A stretch of 64,000 nt of DNA from Phallusia mammillata (lineage: Eukaryota > Chordata > Ascidiacea > Phlebobranchia > Ascidiidae): positions 85,511-149,510 of the forward strand of contig QLIY01000354.1 in assembly GCA_003260075.1 (NCBI GenBank). The letters are read 5' to 3'. Below are positions 1-13,108 of the stretch, one piece after another. Both the position numbers and the translations under genes were made by a program. The notes beneath the pieces were generated by a model. That model saw only the letters and a list, made by a program, of their open reading frames with translations. It was not told where the DNA came from and made no database searches. The stretch's first letter is position 1, and each line of letters begins with the position of its first letter.

Positions 1-287
1 TGTAATTGGCTAAGGCTAGAAAATCTGGTGAATTTTATTTATGCTTTCCAGTGTTGTAAGGGGCCTGAAATTAGCGCCAGGCCCGACAGTACAAAACGAA
101 ACCCAAACTCCCAAAGTTGGTTAATATACGAAGTGTGAAGTCAGGCCTTTTTTATGCCCGTTAAACTTAATTCTATAATCCAGGCCCGAATCCAAGCAGA
201 CTTATAATTTTGGACCACGCTGTACTAAACCTTTCAAGTTTATGAACTCGAACGATTGAACTCTTTGTTGGTACAGCTGATATTTAC

Positions 288-3200
288 CTGCTTCTTAACG
301 TTGCTGCGACCCCGGTGTCTTCAGTTGCAACAAAAACTCTTCGTTCGTTTAGTGCAGGTTTACGCTCCAGCGTAAGTTGTTGCTCATACACGTCAAACCA
401 GGCAGATACAGGCTCCATGTATTCGATAAAGTCGTGACGATGAACTTTGGGTTTGTCCGTCCGTCGAACGTGGATTCTACACAAAATACTTACACTAATG
501 ACCTGTATATTTCATACATAGGCCTAGTGTAGATACATTAGCTTGTGGTGTGAATTCGAATTCCAATTTTCTAGACTTGTTTGCTCTTTCTCTTGCTATA
601 AAGTATGTTGTATGCCAGATTTAGTTTTCTTATGACCGCTTGTAGGCCTAACTCTCCCATTTAGTTCTGCAATATTCATTTTTAGAACATATTAAACAGA
701 GAAGAGGTGATTGACTTTTTTCCAATTTAAGTTTTAGTAGCTAACCATACGTATTGGGCTCAGGGCAGTGGATATTGCTTGACCAGGCTTGCTTGTATTG
801 TTACTCTAAACAGCCAAAGCTTGAATATTAAGCCAACAAACTTCTGTTGGATTGAAAATGTTAAAATGCGTGACATCCGTACAGCAACCAAAACATTTTT
901 ATGTTCAAGATGCCCTTACCCAACGATTGGTGATTCAATTCCAACCAAGTTTTGAAGTCTTTCGATTTCCGTCTCTAGTTTCTCAACAGGCCTTAGAATG
1001 TATTTCATGATCTGACCTTGCCACCAAGCGACAGGAAGACCATGGAAACTCCCTATTACCGCAGCGACATCTTGCGGAAGTGCGTCGGTGGGAAATGGAC
1101 TATCGGAGCGAAGAGTGTGCTTCATGTTATACGCTATTACTTTGGTGTTCGACTTCATAATGTCTTAAAAAATGTAAATGGTATGTCACTAACAATAAAT
1201 TATGGTACGCTAAACCCATTGAAAGCGTTTTAGCAAAGCAATTCGGTTTCTCCAGCATTCTAGTTTGATAAGGCATAGTATGGAATAATCTACCCTTAGA
1301 TGGGATTTAAACCCATGACAGAGCTATCAGGGGCCAAACCGCCATTAATAGGCCTGGCGTATTGTGATTTGTACATAAACGCTGGTCTGCATAAACGAAC
1401 GTTTTATGGCTGATCATGGTAATAAATGTATGTACAGCAAACCTACGTCAATCCAGACCCCCTTTGGACCAAAATTTTAGTCATGAATTAGTCAAAAATT
1501 CGGATTAACCGATGTCGATTAGTTAAAGCCTAACCACATTACAAATCATTTGTACTTCAAGTTTGTCCGAATTAGGCGAAGATCCGGATTAACCGATGTC
1601 GGTTAGTTAAAGCCTTGCCACATTACAAATGATTTGTACTTAAAGTTTGTCAGAATTAGGAGAAGATCTGGATTAACCGAATTCGGTCAAACCGAGGTTT
1701 ACTTTATCTTAGTTGAGCACTATATACAACGTGTTATCTACTTACCCGATTCCGGTTTTCCATTCCATGCCGGAAAATCGCTTATCTTGTAACTTGACCT
1801 TTGACACGGCGACGAAGGTCGGATGACCGAAGAGTAAACGTCACCGAACACGTAATGGACCACAAGAGTCCTCTTGGTGGCCAACGCTTGGTGGTAGCAG
1901 AGAGCTAGGTGATGACACATACCACCAAAACCATACCAGTTGTTGAGAACGCAAAGCAGTTGTTTTGCCTGTGAACAGTCCTTTGGATTCTGTGTTGAAA
2001 AATACGCCCAGTCAGATTTGTAAAACACAATCAAGCCTGTTTTATTGGCTCGAACCCAACCGGCCTGACTGATCTGGTCCATTGTTTGCAAGATTGTTAT
2101 CGATTTTTGTTGAAAGTGCGAACTAACCCGTATTCACAGATTTGCAACTATACTGTGTGACTTTTTAATTAGAACTTTTTGTGTTTGATAAATTTACTAG
2201 GGATTCGGATAAAGATACATTTTTAACTTATGCAGCTAAAATGGTTTAATACCAACGTCATTTGAGTTGGAGTCGTTACACATTATGAGACGCTTTACCG
2301 ATTTACAATTCATTCTCACTGAACCTGCCCAGCGAATCATATCTCAGGTCACTTGCTTTATGACTTGGTTGACAAAAACAAACAAACAAATGATTGATAT
2401 CTAGTTACATATACCTGCAGCTCGCTGATCCGGTTTGCAATATCCGATGAGAGATCTTTAGCTCGAATTTCCTCCCTCTTTGACTTTATTTCAGTCACTC
2501 GCTTCGCCAAATTCATTATTAAACTAAAACAATAAATAAATAAAGAAGTGATGCGAAAGTGTTCATCGATGGCAATGGATAAAGTGGCAATGCAAATAAA
2601 ATTTCAACGTGACTTGAAACTGAAACTATGAAAGAACAAAATCCGATGGCAACTATTTATTAGGGTTAATTTAAACTCTATACGTTTGTTAATAATTAAT
2701 TTTCCGCTACATAAAGCTATATCAGGACACTTGATTTCCCATGTCTTTTCATTTCTTCAAAGACGTTCAACAATGATAAAGTAACAAAAAAGCAAAAAAA
2801 AATGACTTGCCTTCATCTGTTTTTGTGTGTGGAAAGGTAGTACTGGTTTATCACGTCAATATTTTACTGAAATATGTTTTTATTGTTTTTTGCACGCTAA
2901 ACGTTTAGATTAAAAATCTCTCCCACATTAAACTTGCTAATAGTTTTTGCAAACAACACGGACCTACTTTAAACGTGAGCGCATCGTCATATTGTCTTGA
3001 CTCGATTTCAAGTTGTTCCTCAATCTTTCATTTAACTTCACAAGCTCTGTTTTCAGTCGGTACATAAGTCGGGACTCCCCCTGACCTGAAACCACATATT
3101 CTTGCTCAATGAAAGGAGCAGACATAAATGTGATTTGAAATAGTTTACTTGTAAAGTGAAACTGAGAATGTGATTGGCGCCGCTGGATCACGTGATCAGC

Positions 3201-3777
3201 TATGTATGATTTCTTCATTGTCCTGAAAACATTCAAAGTGAGAAAGCTTTTCAACAATATTACGTGTTTGACATCCAGGAAATCACAACTGAATAACACT
3301 CAACAAAACAGTGTAAAACATCACTGGCTTGTATCAAAACATAAAATTTCCATTATAATATATAACATAAACAGAAATAAACACTTTATAGAAAGATTTT
3401 ATATCGTTAGAGTAGCAATGACCTAGTACAGTGTTTTTCAATTCGTTTCATTCTATGGACCACCAGTTTTTTTCGCACTCAATATTCACAAAATTACATT
3501 CAACTATTTCCAGGTTATTACTAAATACTATTAACGTGCCGTGGGCCAGCCAAAAAGTCATCATGAACCGCCAGTTGAGAACCACTGGCCTAGTACAAAC
3601 TTACTTAAAAAATAGCCCAAATACTTAACTTGGTTTGGTAACAACCTACCTGATGGCACAAATTTCTATCAATACTAGAATCGTTCCAAGCACCAAAAGA
3701 ACGGAGATGAATTTTGTAACAAAGGTTCTCTTTCGTCTTCCTTTAGCTTTTTTGCTCGCTTGTTTTTGTGAGTCCAT
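288..3777 (-). CDS. FUT8-like alpha-1,6-fucosyltransferase A (3' end off the left edge)
   Basis: Type II Golgi glycosyltransferase of the FUT8 family, which adds core fucose to the innermost GlcNAc of N-glycans. Exons that join in phase: 3777-3650, 3222-2968, 2523-2415, 1989-1746, 1163-920 and 476-288, with GT-AG junctions throughout; the rest lies left of the window. Exon 1 has a basic cytosolic tail (KKAKGRRKR) followed by a membrane segment (FISVLLVLGTILVLIEI). Exons 2-3 form a charged coiled-coil stem. Exon 4 opens with the family motif NPKDC and has GFGGMCHH; exon 5 has the FHGLPVAWWQGQ block; exon 6 carries IHVRRTDK, the GDP-fucose-binding arginine motif, and VFVATED. The start was chosen as the ATG just before the basic tail. 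The acid that follows RRTDK in vertebrate FUT8 is not at the expected spacing. Family assignment is firm; true FUT8 orthology is not. Confidence 0.85.
3429..3587. mobile_element. hAT-type MITE in FUT8-like A
   Basis: Begins CAGTGTTTTTCAAT, ends TTGAGAACCACTG, and is flanked by the near-matching 8-base duplication ACCTAGTA / GCCTAGTA. Internal GTGGACCAC-like tracts are shared with the elements near 20754 and 23563. The same element recurs at 9396-9554 in the duplicated block. Confidence 0.7.
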
Positions 3778-4262
3778 TGAAAAATGTATGGCGGTGTCCC
3801 ACCGTCTTTTCATCGGTTAAATCGATTTACATCAAGCTATTTACCTACGAAGCAGAACGAAGTGTACTGTTTTCTGCATACTTTCTATATGCTATAGCAG
3901 CTATAGCTTTAATCCGCCTTGAAGCTGCCATATTTCAACGATTTTAACTCATCCTTAAACACCAAGCACTTGTGTAAAACAATAAGCAAAAATTTCGTGT
4001 TATTTTTATCAATCAAACATTAAAGTCAGTTCAAAATATGTTAGATATAAAACACACAAAATGTTGTAAACAACAGAGGAAGCTTTCGTCATGTCCGCAC
4101 AAAGCTACTCTAGCCGTGGGAATATAAGAGCAACGTAAAAAAATCACACAACCATCGACGAGAGAATATCTACGTGCACACAAAAAATATTACACAATAT
4201 GGTTTAATACGATTGTGTTTCGCGTGTTACATTAGATAGTGAGCTTTTTGTCTCTTGGGTTT

Positions 4263-4268
4263 TTTATT
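4263..4268 (-). terminator. polyadenylation signal of DHRS4-like copy A
   Basis: AATAAA on the minus strand, 88 bases past the stop of the DHRS4-like gene. The duplicate copy has the same signal at 10232-10237. Confidence 0.5.
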
Positions 4269-4355
4269 ACAAATAAAAAACGAAAAGCCTCGTTTGACCA
4301 TTACAAAGTCATGAATTTCGCTTCGTAATAATCTAAATAATGACGTGGCAAGCGC

Positions 4356-5779
4356 TTACATCCGGGACCTCATGCCGCCCGCTATCACGATTGTTTCCCC
4401 CGTAATGTAGCTGCCTTCGTCGGAGCAGAGCAAGCTAACAATACCCGTGCATTCCTCTGGAGTTCCCTTGCGTCTCAGAGGGACATCCTTAAGCAGTGTT
4501 TCGGTTGCGGCAGATTCAGTGACTGGGTCTTGCCACAAAGTCTTGCTAAATTTTGTTGTGATCAAACCAGGCGCGATGCAGTTAATCCGAATCTTCTTTT
4601 CAGCTAATTCGGGCGTCAGCACCTTGGTCAAACTGACCAGTGCTGCTTTGCTCACCGAGTATATTCCCAGTAAGTCGTAAGCAGCGAACGCCGCGATAGA
4701 CGATAGCAAGACTATGGAAGAATTTGATCGGTTTTCCATCAAAGGAACGCAATCCTGGATCCATTCAAACGTTGACTTGACGTTTAAGTCGAACATTTTA
4801 TCATAAGCAAGCTCAGGTGTTTTCAGTGTAGGCCCAAAGTGTGGATTGATACCAGCATTGGCGATGAAGATATCTAAACCGCCGTGAATTTTTTTCACTT
4901 CTCTGATTAAATGCTTTCGGTCATCCGATTTACCAGCGTGACAAGCGTATCCGGAGACTAAGATATTTTCATCCTGAAGTTTGCGAACTGCTTTGTCGAC
5001 GTTTGATTGTTTCCTACTGCTCACAACCACATGAGCACCGTCTTTCCCCAATCTGTGACGATTAAACGATGTTAAAATTTGTTCTATCACTTTTTTCTAT
5101 TCACAACATCAAAAATTGAAGCGTTAAAAGTATGATAGAGAAATAAATGATGGTCGAGGTGTGTTTTTGATAGAAATTTACAAATTTAATAACTACAATT
5201 GGCACATGAGTATATTCATACTGGGATCAGCCCCGAAGCGTCGATGCAGACCAGCGATCACGGCATACGCTTTTAATAGGCCTGGCGTACTATGATTTAC
5301 AATTGGCAGCATACGAATTACACACGAAAAGAGGCAGATGATCAGCGTCAGCTAAAAGATAACGCTGAACGTCTGCCACTCTTCTTGAGTAATTTGCAAA
5401 CTTGATAAGTGAGGACAGATCCGTTGGTTACCATCCTGTTACAACGGCTGATTCCTGTTGTGTGTATGCACTTACATGTGATTTATAAAACAGCAACAAA
5501 ATTTCAAATAAGAGAAAGATTTATTTACACTTTGAGGTCCCGTAAAAAGTAGTTTGTACAATGTTTTTCTATTTTATTGACATTTAATATTTTACTCGTG
5601 AGGGTTTAGTATTTAGGTCTGATGTTTCTAATCAAGAATACATTTTCCCAATACCTCTGTGCCATGGCTAACCCGATTCCCTCTGTAGAAGCAGTTAAAA
5701 CTGCTATTTTCCCATCAAGTTTGCCGTAAAGTTGATTACCCGTGCTTAAAAAGCGGGTATGTGCAAGTGTCTTGAACAT
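4356..5779 (-). CDS. DHRS4-like short-chain dehydrogenase/reductase, copy A
   Basis: NADP-dependent carbonyl/retinoid reductase of the SDR family, closest in recognisable motifs to DHRS4. Two exons, 5779-5655 and 5052-4356, join in phase to give 273 aa (human DHRS4 is about the same length). Visible motifs in order: LDGKIAVLTASTEGIG (Rossmann glycine motif), VVVSSRKQ (NADP binding), NAGIN, the catalytic serine in SSIAAF, the YSVSK catalytic Tyr/Lys, and a C-terminal end reading SYITGETIVIAGG. The last three residues are SRM, resembling a type 1 peroxisomal signal. The start at 5779 (MFKTLAH) gives a short N-terminal extension before the Rossmann fold. An AATAAA signal lies 88 bases past the stop. 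The intron holds a SINE-like repeat. A near-identical copy is at 10325-11748. Confidence 0.9.
5215..5305 (-). repeat. SINE tail in DHRS4-like intron
   Basis: Reverse-oriented tail of the SINE-like family (ACTGGGATCAGCCCCGAAGC, GCAGACCAGCGATCACGGC). The duplicated block carries the same piece at about 11184-11274. Confidence 0.45.
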
Positions 5780-6645
5780 TTTGGTCGTCAAATTGAAACT
5801 GACACAAAAAATATTTTCAAACCTAAAAATAAATTGGGAATTTCTGTAAAGAAAATACATATCAATATATTAGATAAGTCTTTGCAAAAACTAAAATCTC
5901 ACATAGATGAACAGTATTCTCGATAAGTAATAAAAGCTGTCTCAACTAGATTACAGCGCAACAAAGCCTTTTCACATAAAATGTGGTTGGTTTTGACGCT
6001 AGGAATAAAATGTTGTTGAATGTCAGGTCTTTACTTTTCATTTTACATCGTCTTTTAAGTGCCAAGATGATTGAAATTTATTTTTTTCACCATAGCATAT
6101 AGCGTTTAATTTTTATGATAAAAGTCTGGTAAAATCAATTGCAGATGAAAAAGGACATTCATTACAGTTACGTTATATCACCAATGTTTGTTATACATTA
6201 GAATATCAACTGTAAACTAGTGTATCAGCAAATAGCGTGTTATTAAAAGCCAAACAACATTCGGCAACAAATATGGCAGGTTGACTACTGAATTGACTTT
6301 ATTTGGCAACTAAAAGAATGTACATGAACAGTTTCACCAACAAACTCCTAAACTTCACATCATACATCGCTATTCTATACAAATATTTTTCCACGTGCTT
6401 TCGTCCTTATTTCCCTTTCATTAAGAATACTTTTAAATTTCTTTTAAAAAAAAAACTAGCTACCGGTTTTTAAAGAGAATAAATAAAGACAAGGAAGCGC
6501 TATAAAAGTTTAATATAGAAGTTGATCTAGTGAAAAAGAGGCATGGCTAAAATTACTATGAGCTTCCTTGAAACGCTTGAAGTCTTCCCTGACAAAAACG
6601 ATTAATTATCATATTGAACGTCACGTGAACTGAATGAGGGATTAT

Positions 6646-7110
6646 TTAGGTATTTAACCAAAACGTAAACAGAAAGGACGCAGCACAGGTCAGGAAATCC
6701 CAGACCACCGTTCTGGTATTTACCTTATCTAACAAATACTGCATGTGTGTGCATATCATAATTGTTACGGGAAATACGCAACATCCATGGTCAATTACAA
6801 ACGGTAGTTTTTGATGTTGGTAATCTAACTTACGCAGCATGCGCCTGTCAAAAACAGTGATTCTTGTTGATCTACGCTTTGTGCACCTTGAAATAATCAG
6901 TGGCTCAATTAAGAGACCCCAATGTGCAAAAAAAGCATTGACTGGGGCAATTGATTGATCGCTGAAGAAAAAGTTGTCGTATGTAAAACTATAAAGCAAG
7001 CCGACCAATGACAGCCAATTTTGGTTCGAAGTATAACAGTTTAATGAAGAAAATAACGGCCCCAATAGACGTAAAAAGCGACTTGCTTTATTTTTCAAAC
7101 GTTTCTGCAA
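6646..7110 (-). other. unassigned open frame / possible exon fragments
   Basis: A 154-codon open frame, repeated at 12660-13124. It has no recognisable domain. Minus-strand splice-donor-like sites occur inside it (GTAAGT near 6835 and GTAAAT near 6722), so it may overlap small exons of an unidentified gene upstream of DHRS4. It could equally be chance open frame in AT-rich DNA. Confidence 0.2.
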
Positions 7111-7245
7111 ATGCTCATGCCATCATCAGTGATGTGCCATCATCAGTGATGATGTCGTGGGTTCGAATCCCACCGCAGGCTAGATTTTTCTAGCCTACGC
7201 CTTGCCATATGGTGGTGAATGCTTGGTGACCGGCTGATTCGGTAT
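7095..7245 (+). repeat. tRNA-derived SINE-like repeat
   Basis: Contains GGTTCGAATCC at 7160-7170, a canonical RNA polymerase III B box, followed by CCACCGCAGGCTAGATTTTT and a tail shared with 13109-13300 and 62510-62700. It ends at the N. Confidence 0.55.
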
Positions 7246-7246
7246 N
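7246..7246. other. assembly join (single N)
   Basis: An undetermined base between the two units of the 6-kb block. It marks where the left-hand contig ends and the right-hand one starts. Confidence 0.9.
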
Positions 7247-7712
7247 ATGGAATAATCTACCCTTAGATGGGATTTAAACCCATGACAGAGCTATCAGGGG
7301 CCAAACCGCCATTAATAGGCCTGGCGTATTGTGATTTGTACATAAACGCTGGTCTGCATAAACGAACGTTTTATGGCTGATCATGGTAATAAATGTATGT
7401 ACAGCAAACCTACGTCAATCCAGACCCCCTTTGGACCAAAATTTTAGTCATGAATTAGTCAAAAATTCGGATTAACCGATGTCGATTAGTTAAAGCCTAA
7501 CCACATTACAAATCATTTGTACTTCAAGTTTGTCCGAATTAGGCGAAGATCCGGATTAACCGATGTCGGTTAGTTAAAGCCTTGCCACATTACAAATGAT
7601 TTGTACTTAAAGTTTGTCAGAATTAGGAGAAGATCTGGATTAACCGAATTCGGTCAAACCGAGGTTTACTTTATCTTAGTTGAGCACTATATACAACGTG
7701 TTATCTACTTAC

Positions 7713-9746
7713 CCGATTCCGGTTTTCCATTCCATGCCGGAAAATCGCTTATCTTGTAACTTGACCTTTGACACGGCGACGAAGGTCGGATGACCGAAGA
7801 GTAAACGTCACCGAACACGTAATGGACCACAAGAGTCCTCTTGGTGGCCAACGCTTGGTGGTAGCAGAGAGCTAGGTGATGACACATACCACCAAAACCA
7901 TACCAGTTGTTGAGAACGCAAAGCAGTTGTTTTGCCTGTGAACAGTCCTTTGGATTCTGTGTTGAAAAATACGCCCAGTCAGATTTGTAAAACACAATCA
8001 AGCCTGTTTTATTGGCTCGAACCCAACCGGCCTGACTGATCTGGTCCATTGTTTGCAAGATTGTTATCGATTTTTGTTGAAAGTGCGAACTAACCCGTAT
8101 TCACAGATTTGCAACTATACTGTGTGACTTTTTAATTAGAACTTTTTGTGTTTGATAAATTTACTAGGGATTCGGATAAAGATACATTTTTAACTTATGC
8201 AGCTAAAATGGTTTAATACCAACGTCATTTGAGTTGGAGTCGTTACACATTATGAGACGCTTTACCGATTTACAATTCATTCTCACTGAACCTGCCCAGC
8301 GAATCATATCTCAGGTCACTTGCTTTATGACTTGGTTGACAAAAACAAACAAACAAATGATTGATATCTAGTTACATATACCTGCAGCTCGCTGATCCGG
8401 TTTGCAATATCCGATGAGAGATCTTTAGCTCGAATTTCCTCCCTCTTTGACTTTATTTCAGTCACTCGCTTCGCCAAATTCATTATTAAACTAAAACAAT
8501 AAATAAATAAAGAAGTGATGCGAAAGTGTTCATCGATGGCAATGGATAAAGTGGCAATGCAAATAAAATTTCAACGTGACTTGAAACTGAAACTATGAAA
8601 GAACAAAATCCGATGGCAACTATTTATTAGGGTTAATTTAAACTCTATACGTTTGTTAATAATTAATTTTCCGCTACATAAAGCTATATCAGGACACTTG
8701 ATTTCCCATGTCTTTTCATTTCTTCAAAGACGTTCAACAATGATAAAGTAACAAAAAAGCAAAAAAAAATGACTTGCCTTCATCTGTTTTTGTGTGTGGA
8801 AAGGTAGTACTGGTTTATCACGTCAATATTTTACTGAAATATGTTTTTATTGTTTTTTGCACGCTAAACGTTTAGATTAAAAATCTCTCCCACATTAAAC
8901 TTGCTAATAGTTTTCGCAAACAACACGGACCTACTTTAAACGTGAGCGCATCGTCATATTGTCTTGACTCGATTTCAAGTTGTTCCTCAATCTTTCATTT
9001 AACTTCACAAGCTCTGTTTTCAGTCGGTACATAAGTCGGGACTCCCCCTGACCTGAAACCACATATTCTTGCTCAATGAAAGGAGCAGACATAAATGTGA
9101 TTTGAAATAGTTTACTTGTAAAGTGAAACTGAGAATGTGATTGGCGCCGCTGGATCACGTGATCAGCTATGTATGATTTCTTCATTGTCCTGAAAACATT
9201 CAAAGTGAGAAAGCTTTTCAACAATATTACGTGTTTGACATCCAGGAAATCACAACTGAATAACACTCAACAAAACAGTGTAAAACATCACTGGCTTGTA
9301 TCAAAACATAAAATTTCCATTATAATATATAACATAAACAGAAATAAACACTTTATAGAAAGATTTTATATCGTTAGAGTAGCAATGACCTAGTACAGTG
9401 TTTTTCAATTCGTTTCATTCTATGGACCACCAGTTTTTTTCGCACTCAATATTCACAAAATTACATTCAACTATTTCCAGGTTATTACTAAATACTATTA
9501 ACGTGCCGTGGGCCAGCCAAAAAGTCATCATGAACCGCCAGTTGAGAACCACTGGCCTAGTACAAACTTACTTAAAAAATAGCCCAAATACTTAACTTGG
9601 TTTGGTAACAACCTATACCTGATGGCACAAATTTCTATCAATACTAGAATCGTTCCAAGCACCAAAAGAACGGAGATGAATTTTGTAACAAAGGTTCTCT
9701 TTCGTCTTCCTTTAGCTTTTTTGCTCGCTTGTTTTTGTGAGTCCAT
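7713..9746 (-). pseudogene. FUT8-like A, duplicated 5' half (truncated copy)
   Basis: Second copy of the first four exons of fucosyltransferase A: 9746-9619, 9189-8935, 8490-8382 and 7956-7713, with intact splice sites. The later exons (the WWQGQ and HVRRTDK exons) are absent, because the repeated block starts inside the following intron and meets the N at 7246. As written it cannot make an active enzyme. It is most simply the other allele's contig end rather than a true second gene; see the 6-kb duplication. Confidence 0.75.
9396..9554. mobile_element. hAT-type MITE (copy in block unit 2)
   Basis: Same element as 3429-3587, carried by the 6-kb duplicated block; not an independent insertion. 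Confidence 0.7.
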
Positions 9747-10324
9747 TGAAAAATGTATGGCGGTGTCCCACCGTCTTTTCATCGGTTAAATCGATTTACA
9801 TCAAGCTATTTACCTACGAAGCAGAACGAAGTGTACTGTTTTCTGCATACTTTCTATATGCTATAGCAGCTATAGCTTTAATCCGCCTTGAAGCTGCCAT
9901 ATTTCAACGATTTTAACTCATCCTTAAACACCAAGCACTTGTGTAAAACAATAAGCAAAAATTTCGTGTTATTTTTATCAATCAAACATTAAAGTCAGTT
10001 CAAAATATGTTAGATATAAAACACACAAAATGTTGTAAACAACAGAGGAAGCTTTCGTCATGTCCGCACAAAGCTACTCTAGCCGTGGGAATATAAGAGC
10101 AACGTAAAAAAATCACACAACCATCGACGAGAGAATATCTACGTGCACACAAAAAATATTACACAATATGGTTTAATACGATTGTGTTTCGCGTGTTACA
10201 TTAGATAGTGAGCTTTTTGTCTCTTGGGTTTTTTATTACAAATAAAAAACGAAAAGCCTCGTTTGACCATTACAAAGTCATGAATTTCGCTTCGTAATAA
10301 TCTAAATAATGACGTGGCAAGCGC

Positions 10325-11748
10325 TTACATCCGGGACCTCATGCCGCCCGCTATCACGATTGTTTCCCCCGTAATGTAGCTGCCTTCGTCGGAGCAGAGC
10401 AAGCTAACAATACCCGTGCATTCCTCTGGAGTTCCCTTGCGTCTCAGAGGGACATCCTTAAGCAGTGTTTCGGTTGCGGCAGATTCAGTGACTGGGTCTT
10501 GCCACAAAGTCTTGCTAAATTTTGTTGTGATCAAACCAGGCGCGATGCAGTTAATCCGAATCTTCTTTTCAGCTAATTCGGGCGTCAGCACCTTGGTCAA
10601 ACTGACCAGTGCTGCTTTGCTCACCGAGTATATTCCCAGTAAGTCGTAGGCAGCGAACGCCGCTATAGACGATAGCAAGACTATGGAAGAATTTGATCGG
10701 TTTTCCATCAAAGGAACGCAATCCTGGATCCATTCAAACGTTGACTTGACGTTTAAGTCGAACATTTTATCATAAGCAAGCTCAGGTGTTTTCAGTGTAG
10801 GCCCAAAGTGTGGATTGATACCAGCATTGGCGATGAAGATATCTAAACCGTCGTGAATTTTTTTCACTTCTCTGATTAAATGCTTTCGGTCATCCGATTT
10901 ACCAGCGTGACAAGCGTATCCGGAGACTAAGATATTTTCATCCTGAAGTTTGCGAACTGCTTTGTCGACGTTTGATTGTTTCCTACTGCTCACAACCACA
11001 TGAGCACCGTCTTTCCCCAATCTGTGACGATTAAACGATGTTAAAATTTGTTCTATCACTTTTTTCTATTCACAACATCAAAAATTGAAGCGTTAAAAGT
11101 ATGATAGAGAAATAAATGATAGTCGAGGTGTGTTTTTGATAGAAATTTACAAATTTAATAACTACAATTGGCACATGAGTATATTCATACTGGGATCAGC
11201 CCCGAAGCGTCGATGCAGACCAGCGATCACGGCATACGCTTTTAATAGGCCTGGCGTACTATGATTTACAATTGGCAGCATACGAATTACACACGAAAAG
11301 AGGCAGATGATCAGCGTCAGCTAAAAGATAACGCTGAACGTCTGCCACTCTTCTTGAGTAATTTGCAAACTTGATAAGTGAGGACAGATCCGTTGGTTAC
11401 CATCCTGTTACAACGGCTGATTCCTGTTGTGTGTATGCACTTACATGTGATTTATAAAACAGCAACAAAATTTCAAATAAGAGAAAGATTTATTTACACT
11501 TTGAGGTCCCGTAAAAAGTAGTTTGTACAATGTTTTTCTATTTTATTGACATTTAATATTTTACTCGTGAGGGTTTAGTATTTAGGTCTGATGTTTCTAA
11601 TCAAGAATACATTTTCCCAATACCTCTGTGCCATGGCTAGACCGATTCCCTCTGTAGAAGCAGTTAAAACTGCTATTTTTCCATCAAGTTTACCATAAAG
11701 TTGATTACCCGTGCTTAAAAAGCGGGTATGTGCAAATGTCCTGAACAT
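10325..11748 (-). CDS. DHRS4-like short-chain dehydrogenase/reductase, copy B
   Basis: Exons 11748-11624 and 11021-10325, in phase, 273 aa. All SDR motifs of copy A are kept (TASTEGIG, NAGIN, SSIAAF, YSVSK, C-terminal SRM). It differs from copy A by a few residues: the early leader reads MFRTFAH instead of MFKTLAH, and a Gly-to-Asp change gives KIHDGLD where copy A has KIHGGLD. Such low divergence, with equally similar introns, fits alleles better than old paralogues. Confidence 0.85.
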
Positions 11749-13108
11749 TTTGGTCGTCAAATTGAAACTGACACAAAAAATATTTTCAAACCTAAAAATA
11801 AATTGGGAATTTCTGTAAAGAAAATACATGTCAATATATTAGATATGTCTTTGCAAAAACTAAAATCTCACATAGATGAACAGTATTCTCGACAAGAAAT
11901 AGAAGCTGTCTCAACTAGAATACAGCCTAACAAAGCCTTTTCACATAAAATGTGCTTGGGTTTGATGCTAGGAATAAAAATGTTGTTGAATGTCAGGTCT
12001 TTACTTTTCATTTTGCATCGTCTTTTAAGTGCTAAGATGATTGAAATTTTATGTTTTTCACCATAGCACAGCGTTTAATTTTTATGCAAAAAGTTTGGTC
12101 AAATCGACTGAAGATGAAAAAGGACATTCACTCCCGATAGGTTATATCACCAATGTTTGCCATACATTAGAATATCAACTGTAAACTAATGTATCAGCAA
12201 ATAGCGTGTCAAGGACCAGACGGCAACAAATTTGCTTTTTCGACAAAGCTCCCAAATTAAAAGCCAAACAACATTCGGCAACAAATATGGCAGGTTGACT
12301 ACTGAATTGACTTTATTTGGCAACTAAAAGAATGTACATGAACAGTTTCACCAACAAACTCCTAAACTTCACATCATACATCGCTATTCTATACAAATAT
12401 TTTTCCACGTGCTTTCGTCCTTATTTCCCTTTCATTAAGAATACTTTTAAATCTCTTTTAAAAAAAAAACTAGCTACCGGTTTTTAAAGAGAATAAATAA
12501 AGACAAGGAAGCGCTATAAAAGTTTAATATAGAAGTTGATCTAGTGAAAAAGAGGCATGGCTAAAATTACTATGAGCTTCCTTGAAACGCTTGAAGTCTT
12601 CCCTGACAAAAACGATTAATTATCATATTGAACGTCACGTGAACTGAATGAGGGATTATTTAGGTATTTAACCAAAACGTAAACAGAAAGGACGCAGCAC
12701 AGGTCAGGAAATCCCAGACCACCGTTCTGGTATTTACCTTACCTAACAAATACTGCATGTGTGTGCATGTCATAATTGTTACGGGAAATACGCAACATCC
12801 ATGGTCAATTACAAACGGTAGTTTTTGATGTTGGTAATCTAACTTACGCAGCATGCGCCTGTCAAAAACAGTGATTCTTGTTGATCTACGCTTTGTGCAC
12901 CTTGAAATAATCAGTGGCTCAATTAAGAGACCCCAATGTGCAAAAAAAGCATTGACTGGGGCAATTGATTGATCGCTGAAGAAAAAGTTGTCGTATGTAA
13001 AACTATAAAGCAAGCCGACCAATGACAGCCAATTTTGGTTCGAAGTATAACAGTTTAATGAAGAAAATAACGGCCCCAATAGACGGAAAAAGCGACTTGC
13101 TTTATTTT

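Larger units (their letters stand above)
1280..7245. repeat. 6-kb duplicated block, unit 1
   Basis: The block 1280-7245 recurs at 7247-13259 with an offset of 5967 to 6014 bases and very few differences. The unit starts inside an intron of FUT8-like A and ends inside a SINE-like repeat. It contains FUT8-like A exons 1-4 and the whole DHRS4-like gene. The two units are joined at a single N (7246). Confidence 0.95.
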
